A stretch of 64,000 nt of DNA from Alteromonas australica (GTDB taxonomy: Bacteria; Pseudomonadota; Gammaproteobacteria; Enterobacterales; Alteromonadaceae): NCBI RefSeq assembly GCF_000730385.1, contig NZ_CP008849.1, forward strand, positions 3,348,001 to 3,412,000, read 5' to 3'. The notes beneath the pieces are model-generated. The model was not told where the DNA came from. It searched no databases and saw only the letters and a list, made by a program, of their open reading frames with translations. Positions 46,540-55,210 of this stretch are shown here, piece after piece. Within the stretch, counting starts at the first letter, position 1; each line of letters starts with the position of its first letter. The translations under genes were made by a program, and so were the position numbers.

Positions 46540-46619
46540 ACGCTGAGCGTGAGTGCAAAAATATCACGATTAATTCACACTAAGGATATGCGGTAATTGC
46601 AAACGTATGGGGACATATC

Positions 46620-46820
46620 ATGGAAGATAGCAATCAACATTTGAAAACCTTATTACAAAACACGGATAACGCATTTAAGGCCCTTATGCGCGAGCCGGAC
46701 TCCATAGCGCTGAACCAAGCCTACGATGACGCAAAGGCCGAACTAGATACCTATATGGTGTCACTTAAACATACTCTCTCTCAGCGCCAGGAACAGCAAA
46801 AGCATCATCGTGGCCGATAA
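46620..46820 (+). CDS. Small soluble protein, function unknown
   Basis: Acidic-to-basic protein of 66 residues with no signal or membrane segment. It is predicted all-helical, with a basic, His- and Gln-rich tail (SQRQEQQKHHRGR) that could contact nucleic acid or acidic partners. I recognise no family. It follows hemJ after 80 nt on the same strand, and converges with the UPF0149-like gene. Confidence 0.55.
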   Translation: MEDSNQHLKTLLQNTDNAFKALMREPDSIALNQAYDDAKAELDTYMVSLKHTLSQRQEQQKHHRGR

Positions 46821-46834
46821 TGCGGGAAAACGAT

Positions 46835-47494
46835 TTACGTCTTGGTTTGAGTAAAAGTTTCAAATTGGTTAGGCAACGCTGACGCCAATTCCCCTGCTAA
46901 CGTCACATATTCATTTAGCATCGCCGGTAGCTGTTGCCACAATTGTGGAAGGTTTTCCTGCAACATCTTTTTCTGCACGTCATTTCTTTGGGCAAGCGCA
47001 AGCTCTACATTGGCAAGTGTAGAGAATAACTTTAAGCACCGCGCGAGGACCTTTTCAGGCGCTTCAGCTTGGGATGTTTGTTCATTAGGAGGCTGTTTTT
47101 CGTACCTATCCCACGCCTCTTGCCATACGCTTTCTAACTGCTGATGTGCATAGAGCAGCCCAGTTAACCATTGCGTCACTGTGGATTGTCGGATATCGAT
47201 ACCCGGTCTGAAATAGCAAGCAGAAGGAAGATTAGGGTTACTATCACGCATGGCCATGAGATGTGCGCGCAGCGTATTCATTAACACGTCAGCCAACGCA
47301 TCCACATCTTGATCCACCATGACACTGGATGATTGCTTGATCAGCCATGGCATCCACGCCTCTGGCATAGGAATTTCAGGCGCCGCGGCTACCGCGAAAA
47401 TCATACCATCCGCTTCATGCTTACTTGGCAGAACAGCGTGTAAATTTTGATTTTCATAAACCTGAGCTAACGCATCTATAGGCGCTGTATTCAT
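46835..47494 (-). CDS. UPF0149 (YecA/YgfB)-like protein
   Basis: Protein of 219 residues. The N-terminal GMIFAVAAAPEIPMPEAWMPWL resembles the GxxxG..P..P..W.P block of UPF0149 (YgfB/YecA) proteins, and VTQWLTGLLYAHQQLESVWQEAW resembles their second conserved segment. It lacks the C-terminal SEC-C zinc motif of YecA. A strong AGGAAGG ribosome site supports the ATG at 47494. It is divergent from the Nramp-like gene. Function in the family is poorly known. Confidence 0.6.
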   Translation of the reverse strand: MNTAPIDALAQVYENQNLHAVLPSKHEADGMIFAVAAAPEIPMPEAWMPWLIKQSSSVMVDQDVDALADVLMNTLRAHLMAMRDSNPNLPSACYFRPGIDIRQSTVTQWLTGLLYAHQQLESVWQEAWDRYEKQPPNEQTSQAEAPEKVLARCLKLFSTLANVELALAQRNDVQKKMLQENLPQLWQQLPAMLNEYVTLAGELASALPNQFETFTQTKT

Positions 47495-47533
47495 ACAAAA
47501 CTTCCTTCCTAGGGTTGCAAATACCCTGTTGCC

Positions 47534-47649
47534 ACCTGTACCCTTCGCGCCCCTTCTTTACGGGTGACCCAAACAGGTAATCATTAACGAAGTGAAGCAC
47601 ACGACAATAGGGTGAGGTAATGCTATTGCGTGTTCTTCTCCCTATTGTC
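47534..47649 (+). promoter_or_regulatory. Structured leader upstream of the Nramp-like gene
   Basis: Two elements stand out. An outer stem pairs ACCTGT (47534-47539) with ACAGGT (47573-47578), enclosing ACCC/GGGT. Then a perfect 10-bp inverted repeat, GACAATAGGG (47603-47612) and CCCTATTGTC (47640-47649), surrounds a 27-nt loop; its first arm can instead pair with CTATTG at 47623-47628. The two folds exclude each other. No T-run follows. It does not match the manganese yybP-ykoY riboswitch by eye. Confidence 0.45.
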
Positions 47650-47681
47650 ATGATACCAAAACTTAACCAAGAGTCGTTGAC

Positions 47682-48878
47682 ATGGCAAAAGATAAATCTG
47701 GATATATCATCGCAGCTGCCTTTATTGGGCCTGGCACAGTGACCACGGCTAGCCTTGCCGGGGCAAACTTCGGTCTTCATTTAGTGTGGGCATTACTCTT
47801 TTCTGTTTTCGCCACCATAATGCTGCAAGATATGGCAGCGCGCTTAGGTGTCGCTACCCAAAAAGGGCTGGCTGATGCGATGAAAGATCAGATTGCTCAC
47901 CCCACCCTAAAAATACTCTTAGTGGCGCTGATTGTTTCTGCTATTGGTATTGGTAATGCAGCTTATGAATCTGGCAATTTAACCGGTGCGGCTATAGGGC
48001 TTAACGCCTTTGCCAATTTAGGCACAGGCACCTGGGCCTTTATCCTAGGAATTTGCGCTGCGTTACTCTTATGGACCGGTCGCTACCAATGGATAGAATC
48101 TGTCTTGGTCGCTTTAGTATTCATCATGGCTGGCGTATTTTTTATTACGTTTATTGTGGCTAAACCAGACGTGGTCGCCATGGCGTCACAACTGCTTACC
48201 CCTAGGCTAGATAGCGATGTCATTACCACCGTACTTGCGTTAATTGGCACGACGATTGTGCCTTATAATTTGTTCTTGCATGCAAGTCTTGTGGCTAAGT
48301 CTAGCGCAGGCCTAGATAAAGATCAGGCTGTTAAGCGTTGCAGACGTCAGTCGGCACAGGCAATCAGTGTGGGTGGTTTAATTACCCTTATAGTGATGGC
48401 AACCGCGATGATGGCGTTTTTTAACCATGCTATCACCATGGACGCCGCTAATATGTCTGAGCAACTTAAGCCCGTATTAGGGGATAAAGCCCAATGGTTT
48501 TTTGCTCTAGGGTTATTTGCCGCCGGCTTAACCAGCGCCATAACCGCTCCCCTTGCCGCAGCCTATGCTGTGTGTGGTGCTTTAGGTATCTCTGATAACA
48601 TGAAAGGAAAGGCGTTTCGTGCTGTTTGGTTAATCATTATCCTGGTGGGCGTAAGCGTTGCCATGATGGGCTTTAAACCCTTACCCGCCATTTTGTTTGC
48701 CCAAGCCACCAATGGATTACTGCTTCCTATCATCGCGCTGTTTCTATTAATGGTAATGAACAACAAAGAAGCTTTGGGTGAATATCGCAATTCCACACTG
48801 AGTAATATTGCTGGAGGATGCGTGGTTGCAACCGTGATAGGACTAGGTAGCTACAAAGTGCTGGGGCTGTTTTTCTAA
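47682..48878 (+). CDS. Nramp-related divalent cation transporter with altered metal site
   Basis: Inner-membrane protein of 398 residues with about 11 helices. The Nramp fold is clear, but the metal-binding motifs differ: helix 1 has GPGT where classical Nramps have DPGN, and helix 6 has VPYNLFLHA where they have MPHNLYLHS. Thus the Asp, Asn and Met that bind Mn/Fe are replaced. This places it among divergent Nramp-related transporters, some of which move other ions (for example Mg2+ or Al3+ in characterised groups). It has a structured leader and divides from the UPF0149-like gene. Confidence 0.85.
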   Translation: MAKDKSGYIIAAAFIGPGTVTTASLAGANFGLHLVWALLFSVFATIMLQDMAARLGVATQKGLADAMKDQIAHPTLKILLVALIVSAIGIGNAAYESGNLTGAAIGLNAFANLGTGTWAFILGICAALLLWTGRYQWIESVLVALVFIMAGVFFITFIVAKPDVVAMASQLLTPRLDSDVITTVLALIGTTIVPYNLFLHASLVAKSSAGLDKDQAVKRCRRQSAQAISVGGLITLIVMATAMMAFFNHAITMDAANMSEQLKPVLGDKAQWFFALGLFAAGLTSAITAPLAAAYAVCGALGISDNMKGKAFRAVWLIIILVGVSVAMMGFKPLPAILFAQATNGLLLPIIALFLLMVMNNKEALGEYRNSTLSNIAGGCVVATVIGLGSYKVLGLFF

Positions 48879-48915
48879 CTGTTTCGGCGGCGAGTCTAGG
48901 CTACATGAACGAACA

Positions 48916-48947
48916 TGAACGCACCTTGCAAAATGCAGGTGCGTTCA
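48916..48947. terminator. Strong hairpin between convergent Nramp-like and malY-type genes
   Basis: Arms TGAACGCACCTTGCA (48916-48930) and TGCAGGTGCGTTCA (48934-48947) pair over 14 bp with a single bulge. It lies between two convergent stops. There is no good T-tract, so it may act as a barrier or RNA 3' end rather than a classic terminator. Confidence 0.5.
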
Positions 48948-48967
48948 CTGATAGGATTACCGACTAT

Positions 48968-50116
48968 TTATTGGCAAAGGCGCGCAAGAATATCCTCTAG
49001 CATTTGCTTACTGCAGCCGTAGTTTATGCGAAAGTGATCCGCTTGATGGAAATCTGCGCCCGGTGATGGCCCCACCCCTTTTTGCTCAGCCCAAGTAAGC
49101 ACGTTATCCACCTTCAAGCCACTAGCGTCTACCCACGCTAAAAAGGTCGCATCAGGCTTTATCATGGATAACCCCTCAATGCTGTTAACGGCCTCAAATA
49201 CGCGGTCACGATTTTCTTTCAAATATGCTAATTGCGCTTGATGCCAGTCATCACACTCAGTAAATGCCGCCTGTGTGGCAGCTAAACCTAACACGGTCAC
49301 CCACGGCATAATACCCGCTGCAGCTTGCGTAAACTGACGACGTAACCCTGCGTCTGGAATAACCGCAAAGGACGTACCAAGCCCTGCCACGTTAAAGGTT
49401 TTACTGGCCGCCATCAGCGTAACGCTGTTATTTTCTAGTTCGCTTACTCGGCCTGCGGGGATATGTGTCTTGCCCGGCTCTAAAATAAGATCGCAATGAA
49501 TTTCATCACTGCACAAGCGAACGTTATGTTGATTACAGATTGTTGCAATTCTATCAATCTCGTCTTGCGTCAATACAGAGCCCACAGGGTTCATCGGATT
49601 ACATACGATAAACAACTTACATTTAGGATCGGCAGCGTGGCTTTCCAATGCTTCAAAATCAATGGTATAACGAGGTTTTTCTGAGTCGCTATTGTCTATT
49701 ACCGTGCCAATATCCACTCGCTCCAAATCGTTAATTTTAGGCGCAGCTAATAGGGGTGGATAGTTAGGCGTTTGAATTAGCACCTTATCGCCAGGCTCAC
49801 AATAGGCTTTGCATGCTACATTAAATGCGGGCACCACACCTGGGGTCCATACCAGCCATTCAGGCTTAATTTGCCAATCATGTTTGTCGGCAAGCCAGCG
49901 GACAACGGCATTCACCGCGTCTGTTTGTTGGGCAGGTAGAATATAGCCTAAGTTACCATGATCTACATGGCGTGAAATGGCATTTAATATGGGTTCAGCA
50001 CAACGAAACTCCGTATCGGCGACCCATGCTGGGATAATATCCTTCCCGTTGTATTTCTGCCACTTGAATGAAAATGTCTCTTTGCGAGATGGGGTGTCGT
50101 CGAAGTTAAAAGTCAC
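48968..50116 (-). CDS. MalY/PatB-family PLP aminotransferase (cystathionine beta-lyase-like)
   Basis: Fold-type I PLP enzyme of 382 residues. The PLP Lys is in MAASKTFNVAGLGTS; NPMNPVGSVL and CSDEIHCDL (Asp contacting the pyridine N) are typical of MalY/PatB. Such enzymes cleave C-S bonds in cystathionine or cysteine conjugates. No linked sulfur genes are seen. Single gene, convergent with the Nramp-like gene. Confidence 0.88.
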   Translation of the reverse strand: MTFNFDDTPSRKETFSFKWQKYNGKDIIPAWVADTEFRCAEPILNAISRHVDHGNLGYILPAQQTDAVNAVVRWLADKHDWQIKPEWLVWTPGVVPAFNVACKAYCEPGDKVLIQTPNYPPLLAAPKINDLERVDIGTVIDNSDSEKPRYTIDFEALESHAADPKCKLFIVCNPMNPVGSVLTQDEIDRIATICNQHNVRLCSDEIHCDLILEPGKTHIPAGRVSELENNSVTLMAASKTFNVAGLGTSFAVIPDAGLRRQFTQAAAGIMPWVTVLGLAATQAAFTECDDWHQAQLAYLKENRDRVFEAVNSIEGLSMIKPDATFLAWVDASGLKVDNVLTWAEQKGVGPSPGADFHQADHFRINYGCSKQMLEDILARLCQ

Positions 50117-50205
50117 ACTAGCGTCCTATTACCAATTTAATTAGCCCCTAGTGTAATAACTCAGGCGTAAGGAAACTAGCGCTGCTTATATCAATTCGAA
50201 CTTTT

Positions 50206-50577
50206 TTATCCGTTCGTGACTTCCACCGCCTTGCTGGTTAATTCTTCCATATTGAGCGGCTTAGCCAGAAAACCATTCACCCCTAGCTTTCTGGCTTCCA
50301 TGACAACGTTTTTGTTAGGGTCAGCGGTAATCAGCAAAAAGGGGATTTGTAAACGAGCCGCGTGACAGGTTTTTAGCAAGCTTAACCCATCGTACTCAGG
50401 CATGACCTGATCGCTAATGATTAAGTGCAAGGAGTCTGGGGTTTGCTGAAGCAAAAAATCACGGGCAATTTTACTTCTGCTAAACGGATAAACCGTCGCC
50501 CCTATTCGATTCTCGAGCGCATCGGTAATGAGATCGAGCGTAACAAGATCATCTTCTATAACTGCAATTGATAGCAC
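50206..50577 (-). CDS. Stand-alone receiver-domain response regulator
   Basis: CheY-like single-domain protein of 124 residues from the GTG at 50577. The acidic pair is in IEDD, the phosphoacceptor in ISDQVMPEYDG, the switch Thr in LLITAD and the Lys in AKPLN. I prefer this start because the longer frame to 50640 has its ribosome site directly abutting the start codon and adds 21 residues ahead of the domain. No output domain and no kinase gene adjacent. Confidence 0.82.
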   Translation of the reverse strand: MLSIAVIEDDLVTLDLITDALENRIGATVYPFSRSKIARDFLLQQTPDSLHLIISDQVMPEYDGLSLLKTCHAARLQIPFLLITADPNKNVVMEARKLGVNGFLAKPLNMEELTSKAVEVTNG

Positions 50578-50670
50578 GGATAACGCCCTTCTTGTGTGTA
50601 TATTGGTGATGATAGAAGTAGAAATGGCCTTTGCCAACACTCCTTTGGTCGATATTTTTCGCCAGGATCA

Positions 50671-50698
50671 AAAAAGCCAACCTCAAGGTTGGCTTTTT
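50671..50698. terminator. Terminator between typA and the receiver gene
   Basis: Arms AAAAAGCCAACC (50671-50682) and GGTTGGCTTTTT (50687-50698) around a TCAA tetraloop form a perfect 12-bp stem with T-runs on both strands. It is 15 nt past the typA stop. Confidence 0.9.
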
Positions 50699-50713
50699 AA
50701 CGCGTAAAATGGT

Positions 50714-52546
50714 TTACGACTTAGGTGCGCGAGAAGCACGCTTACGTTCGTTTTCAGTAAGAAGCTTCTTACGAATACGAATAGACTCAGGCGTCACCTC
50801 GACTAGCTCGTCATCATCAATAAATTCAAGCGCTTGCTCGAGAGACATTTTGATTGGCGGCACAAGTGTTTGTGCTTCATCAGTACCCGATGCACGAACG
50901 TTAGTTAGCTGCTTACCTTTAAGCGCGTTAACCGTTAGGTCGTTGTCACGGCTATGAATACCAATCACCATACCTTCGTATACTTCTACACCATGGCCAA
51001 TGAATAAACGACCACGTTCTTGAAGGTTAAACAATGCGTTAGTTAGGGCTTTACCGTTCGCATTCGCGATAAGAACACCATTCTTACGCTTACCAATAAT
51101 ACCGCCTTTGTACGGGCCGTAATGGTCGAATGTATGATAAAGCAAACCAGAACCTGACGTCATTGTCATGAATTCAGTTTGGAATCCGATTAGGCCACGG
51201 CTAGGAATAACGAAGTCAATACGTACACGACCTTTGCCATCTGGAGACATATCAGTCATTTCAGCTTTACGTAAACCAAGTTGTTCCATAATTGAACCTT
51301 GGTGCTGCTCTTCACAGTCGATGGTCAAGGTTTCATACGGCTCTTGCGTTTCGCCATTTTCTTCTTTCAAGATAACTTCTGGACGTGATACCGCAAGCTC
51401 GTAACCTTCACGACGCATATTCTCAATAAGAATACCTAAGTGAAGTTCGCCACGACCTGACACGCGGAACTTATCCGGATCGGCCATTTCTTCAACGCGT
51501 AATGCTACGTTGTGAACCAGTTCATCGTTCAAACGCTCTAGGATATTACGAGACGTAACGTACTTACCTTCTTTACCCGCAAACGGTGAAGTATTAACTT
51601 GGAAGGTCATGGTAACCGTTGGCTCATCTACCGAAAGAGGTGGAAGTGCTTCAACCGCATTGACATCACAAATCGTGTCAGAGATTTTCAGTTCGCCAAG
51701 ACCTGTGATAGCAATGATATCACCCGCATTGGCCGCATCAACTTCGTGTCGCTCTAGACCAAGGTAACCATATACTAGGCCCACTTTTCCGTTACGTGTT
51801 TTACCGTCAGCAGTGACCACCGTGACTTGCTGGTTAGGCTTAACAGAACCACGGCTTACACGACCCACACCAATTACGCCTACATAAGAGTTGTAATCTA
51901 GTTGAGAAATCTGCATTTGGAAACCGCCGTTAACGTCTGCGTCAGGCGCAGCTACTTGGTCAACGATAGTTTGGAAAAGTGGTGTCATGTCATCGGTAGG
52001 CGCATCGGCATCCAATGACGCCCAGCCGTTTAACGCTGAAGCGTAAACAACTTGGAAATCTAGCTGTTCATCTGTAGCACCTAGGTTATCAAACAAGTCA
52101 AAAACTTGATCCATTACCCAGTCAGGGCGCGCGCCTGGCTTATCGATTTTGTTAATAACAACAATTGGCTTAAGACCTTGAGCAAACGCTTTTTGCGTAA
52201 CAAAACGGGTTTGCGGCATTGGACCTTCTTGTGCGTCGACAAGAAGAAGTACAGAGTCAGCCATTGACATAACACGCTCTACTTCACCACCGAAATCGGC
52301 GTGTCCTGGAGTATCAACAATGTTGATACGGTAGTCATTCCAGTTAATTGCAGTGTTTTTCGCTAAGATGGTAATGCCGCGTTCTTTCTCGATGTCGTTC
52401 GAGTCCATCACGCGCTCTTCTTGCTCGCCTCGAGATTCAAGGGTGCCCGACTGTTGTAACAGTTTGTCAACCAATGTTGTTTTACCGTGGTCAACGTGGG
52501 CAATGATTGCGATGTTACGCAATTTACTAATATCAGTGGTATTCAT
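50714..52546 (-). CDS. typA: Ribosome-associated GTPase TypA/BipA
   Basis: Translational GTPase of 610 residues. The G1 motif AHVDHGKT (about 16-23) and [15 protein letters not shown] follow the translation-factor order; the C-terminal unique domain ends in the basic [15 protein letters not shown]. It assists 50S assembly and stress translation. I use the ATG at 52546, since the frame open to 52729 adds non-conserved residues. Its divergent neighbour is glnA, as in E. coli. Confidence 0.97.
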   Translation of the reverse strand: MNTTDISKLRNIAIIAHVDHGKTTLVDKLLQQSGTLESRGEQEERVMDSNDIEKERGITILAKNTAINWNDYRINIVDTPGHADFGGEVERVMSMADSVLLLVDAQEGPMPQTRFVTQKAFAQGLKPIVVINKIDKPGARPDWVMDQVFDLFDNLGATDEQLDFQVVYASALNGWASLDADAPTDDMTPLFQTIVDQVAAPDADVNGGFQMQISQLDYNSYVGVIGVGRVSRGSVKPNQQVTVVTADGKTRNGKVGLVYGYLGLERHEVDAANAGDIIAITGLGELKISDTICDVNAVEALPPLSVDEPTVTMTFQVNTSPFAGKEGKYVTSRNILERLNDELVHNVALRVEEMADPDKFRVSGRGELHLGILIENMRREGYELAVSRPEVILKEENGETQEPYETLTIDCEEQHQGSIMEQLGLRKAEMTDMSPDGKGRVRIDFVIPSRGLIGFQTEFMTMTSGSGLLYHTFDHYGPYKGGIIGKRKNGVLIANANGKALTNALFNLQERGRLFIGHGVEVYEGMVIGIHSRDNDLTVNALKGKQLTNVRASGTDEAQTLVPPIKMSLEQALEFIDDDELVEVTPESIRIRKKLLTENERKRASRAPKS

Positions 52547-52818
52547 GCTTAATAGAGCCTGTGTAAATCGATACATACCAAAATAGTATGCATTAGATTT
52601 GTTGCAAAAAATGCAGATAGAGAAATTTGCGCGGATTGTACAGAAAAACCACGACGTTTGCGCCTCTTTTTTTCGACAAACCGTAAATGTTTTTGAATGG
52701 CGTACTTTAAAACGTGTTAAAGAACGCATAAGGTAAAACGGTTAGCGAAAAAGATGCAGGTTTAAGTGGCAACCCTCGGCGACTTACTCTAGGCTAGCTG
52801 ACAACAATAATTTTACAT

Positions 52819-52856
52819 TGCACCCTTGCAGTGCCTTAATGCACCATTGAAGTGCA
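52819..52856 (+). promoter_or_regulatory. Tandem NtrC-binding sites of glnA
   Basis: Site 1 reads TGCACCCTTGCAGTGCC and site 2 reads TGCACCATTGAAGTGCA; the consensus is TGCACY-N5-RGTGCA. Their centres are 21 bp apart, two helical turns, suited to cooperative binding as an enhancer. Confidence 0.85.
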
Positions 52857-52919
52857 AAAATCTAATGACAGAAAGGACTTTATCGGCTGCGATGCCGTAT
52901 AAATAGGAATAGCGATAAA

Positions 52920-52936
52920 TGGCATGATAATCGCTT
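52920..52936 (+). promoter_or_regulatory. Sigma-54 promoter of glnA
   Basis: TGGCATGATAATCGCTT has the obligatory GG (52921-52922) and GC (52933-52934) exactly 10 nt apart and matches TGGCAYG-N4-TTGCW except at one core position. It lies about 65-80 nt downstream of the NtrC sites and about 65 nt before the glnA start. Confidence 0.75.
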
Positions 52937-53001
52937 TCACTTTAGCACTGTTGGAATGAAGCTGATCATTCCGCATTTTTACATTAAACCTGGAGGACAC
53001 G

Positions 53002-54411
53002 ATGTCAGTAGATAAGGCATTAGAACTTATTAAAGAGAGTGAAGCGAAATTTGTAGATTTACGCTTTACTGATACTAAAGGTAAAGAACAACACGTATCA
53101 ATCCCTGCTAGCCAAGTTGACGATGAATTCTTTGAAGAAGGCAAAATGTTCGACGGTTCTTCAATTGCAGGTTGGAAAGGCATCAACGAATCTGACATGG
53201 TTCTTCTTCCAGATGCAGACAGCTGCGTAGTTGACCCTTTTGCAGAAGAAACGCAAGTTAATATTCGTTGTGACATCGTAGAGCCTTCTACTATGGAAGG
53301 TTACGAACGTGACCCTCGTTCAGTTGCTCGTCGCGCAGAAGAGTATCTTAAGTCTACCGGTATCGGTGATACTGTATTCTTCGGTCCTGAGCCAGAATTT
53401 TTCTTATTCGATGATGTTAAATTCCACACTGACATGGCCGGTTCTTTCTACAAAATCGACTCTGCAGAAGCAAAGTGGAACTCTGGTGAAGAGTTTGAAG
53501 GCGGCAACATGGCTCACCGTCCAGGCGTAAAAGGTGGTTACTTCCCAGTACCTCCAGTAGATTCTGCCCACGACATTCGTGCTGCTATGTGTATGGTAAT
53601 GGAAGAAATGGGCTTAGTTATTGAAGCGCATCACCACGAAGTGGCGACTGCGGGTCAAAACGAAATCGCTTGCGAATTCAACACCCTTGTTAAGAAAGCT
53701 GACGAAATTCAAATCTACAAGTACGTTGTTCACAACGTTGCTCACGCATACGGTCAAACAGCGACTTTCATGCCTAAGCCTCTTGTAGGTGATAATGGCT
53801 CTGGTATGCACTGCCACCAATCTATTGCTAAAGATGGTAAAAATATCTTTGCAGGTGACAAGTACGCCGGTCTTTCTGAAGAAGCACTTTACTACATTGG
53901 CGGTATCATTAAGCACGCTCGTGCTATCAATGCTTTCGCAAACGCATCAACTAACTCGTACAAGCGTCTTGTACCAGGGTTTGAAGCGCCAGTAATGCTT
54001 GCTTATTCTGCTCGTAACCGTTCTGCGTCAATCCGTATTCCATACGTAACTAGCGATAAAGCGCGTCGTATCGAAGTACGTTTCCCTGACCCAACAGCTA
54101 ACCCGTACCTTGCATTTACTGCAATGCTTATGGCTGGTCTTGACGGAATTAAGAACAAGATCCACCCTGGCGATTCAATGGATAAAGATCTTTATGACCT
54201 TCCTCCAGAAGAAGCAGCAGAAATCCCAACTGTTGCAAGCTCGCTAGAAATGGCGCTTGAAGCACTAGATAACGATCGTGACTTCCTTAAGGAAGGCGGT
54301 GTAATGACAGACGACATGATTGATGCATACATTGATCTTAAGTCTGAAGAAGTGACTACCCTTAATATGTCAACTCACCCAGTTGAGTTTGACATGTACT
54401 ACAGCGTATAA
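53002..54411 (+). CDS. glnA: Glutamine synthetase type I
   Basis: GSI of 469 residues making glutamine from glutamate and ammonia. Features are [20 protein letters not shown] and the adenylylation loop with Tyr398 in [11 protein letters not shown], so adenylylation control by GlnE is expected. It has GGAGG before the ATG, is driven by the NtrC/sigma-54 promoter upstream, and ends at a strong terminator, isolating it from ntrBC. Confidence 0.98.
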   Translation: MSVDKALELIKESEAKFVDLRFTDTKGKEQHVSIPASQVDDEFFEEGKMFDGSSIAGWKGINESDMVLLPDADSCVVDPFAEETQVNIRCDIVEPSTMEGYERDPRSVARRAEEYLKSTGIGDTVFFGPEPEFFLFDDVKFHTDMAGSFYKIDSAEAKWNSGEEFEGGNMAHRPGVKGGYFPVPPVDSAHDIRAAMCMVMEEMGLVIEAHHHEVATAGQNEIACEFNTLVKKADEIQIYKYVVHNVAHAYGQTATFMPKPLVGDNGSGMHCHQSIAKDGKNIFAGDKYAGLSEEALYYIGGIIKHARAINAFANASTNSYKRLVPGFEAPVMLAYSARNRSASIRIPYVTSDKARRIEVRFPDPTANPYLAFTAMLMAGLDGIKNKIHPGDSMDKDLYDLPPEEAAEIPTVASSLEMALEALDNDRDFLKEGGVMTDDMIDAYIDLKSEEVTTLNMSTHPVEFDMYYSV

Positions 54412-54436
54412 GCTGTTAGGTATTAAGTCTGATACA

Positions 54437-54463
54437 AAAGCCCGCAATTGCGGGCTTTTTTTA
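54437..54463 (+). terminator. Terminator of glnA
   Basis: A palindrome of AAAAGCCCGCAA and TTGCGGGCTTTT followed by more Ts. It is about 25 nt past the stop. Confidence 0.9.
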
Positions 54464-54514
54464 TTGGCAAAGCTTTTCTATTATGTATTTATAATCGCGT
54501 GACTGAGTAACCCC

Positions 54515-55084
54515 GTGAACCGCGTATGTTTAGCAATCACTTTAAGCATTGCCTCGTTAGGCCTTGCAGCACAAGCAAGCCAGATAGTTCAGGCACAGCA
54601 AACTGTACCTGAAGAAAAAAGCATCTTCAAAGTGAAGCTTGCCGACGGCAGCTATGTGTTTACTGATAAACCTCAAGCGCAAGCAGAGCAAATAACATTT
54701 GCGAACCAAACCCAAAACCTGGTTCCTGCCGCTAACCTCACTTCTTCACCCAAATCTTTATCTTCTTCAGCGCCTCCCTCAACAGCAACGTACTCGGTAA
54801 AACTGCTTTCCCCTGCTGATGAAGAAACCATACGAAACAATGCAGGGAACATCACTATAGAGGCAACACAGCCTTCAAAGCCTTACGCACCTCGCTACCG
54901 TCTACTCTTAGATGGTAAAGAAAAAGCAACCAATACATCGGGCAAATTTGCGCTAAAAGGTGTCGACCGTGGTGCACATCAGTTCCAAGTTATTCTCATT
55001 GGTAATAAGGGCAAGACTCTTGCATCGTCTGAGGTAAGAACGCTGTATTTGCATCAAGCATCAGTGCTCATAAACAATAACTAG
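54515..55084 (+). CDS. DUF4124-domain exported protein
   Basis: Exported protein of 189 residues with a signal peptide (LAITLSIASLGLAAQA) and an N-terminal DUF4124-like module (FKVKLADGSYVFTDKPQA). A Ser/Pro linker leads to a C-terminal Ig-like domain (about 95-180; PRYRLLLDGKEKA, GAHQFQVILIG). The GTG start at 54515 is accepted since it opens directly into the signal peptide. DUF4124 proteins next to glnA-ntrBC are common in gammaproteobacteria; function unknown. Confidence 0.78.
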   Translation: MNRVCLAITLSIASLGLAAQASQIVQAQQTVPEEKSIFKVKLADGSYVFTDKPQAQAEQITFANQTQNLVPAANLTSSPKSLSSSAPPSTATYSVKLLSPADEETIRNNAGNITIEATQPSKPYAPRYRLLLDGKEKATNTSGKFALKGVDRGAHQFQVILIGNKGKTLASSEVRTLYLHQASVLINNN

Positions 55085-55178
55085 GGTTCAATTGTAGCGC
55101 AGCGCCCGCACCATAGCGGGTCATAGCGAATATGACAACCGTGTTACATTGCACGCTTATATTCCACTCGTGATACAA

Positions 55179-55195
55179 TGCACCATTAAAGTGCA
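55179..55195 (+). promoter_or_regulatory. NtrC site at the ntrB ribosome-binding site
   Basis: TGCACCATTAAAGTGCA differs from glnA site 2 at only one position. It ends 15 nt before the ntrB start, directly next to AGGAG. In this position NtrC would repress rather than activate, as in enteric glnL autoregulation. Confidence 0.8.
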
Positions 55196-55210
55196 AGGAG
55201 ACAAACTCGG

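Larger units (their letters stand above)
52547..53001. other. Divergent regulatory region typA / glnA
   Basis: 455 nt with no gene. It carries two NtrC sites (52819-52835 and 52840-52856) and a sigma-54 promoter (52920-52936) for glnA. The typA-proximal part shows no clear motif. Confidence 0.8.

Noticed and set aside
47534..47681. Known manganese (yybP-ykoY) riboswitch before the Nramp-like gene
   Set aside because: The conserved core loops of that class are not present; only unassigned hairpins are seen.
52547..52729. N-terminal extension of TypA
   Set aside because: The added residues are not conserved-looking, and the ATG at 52546 gives the usual length.
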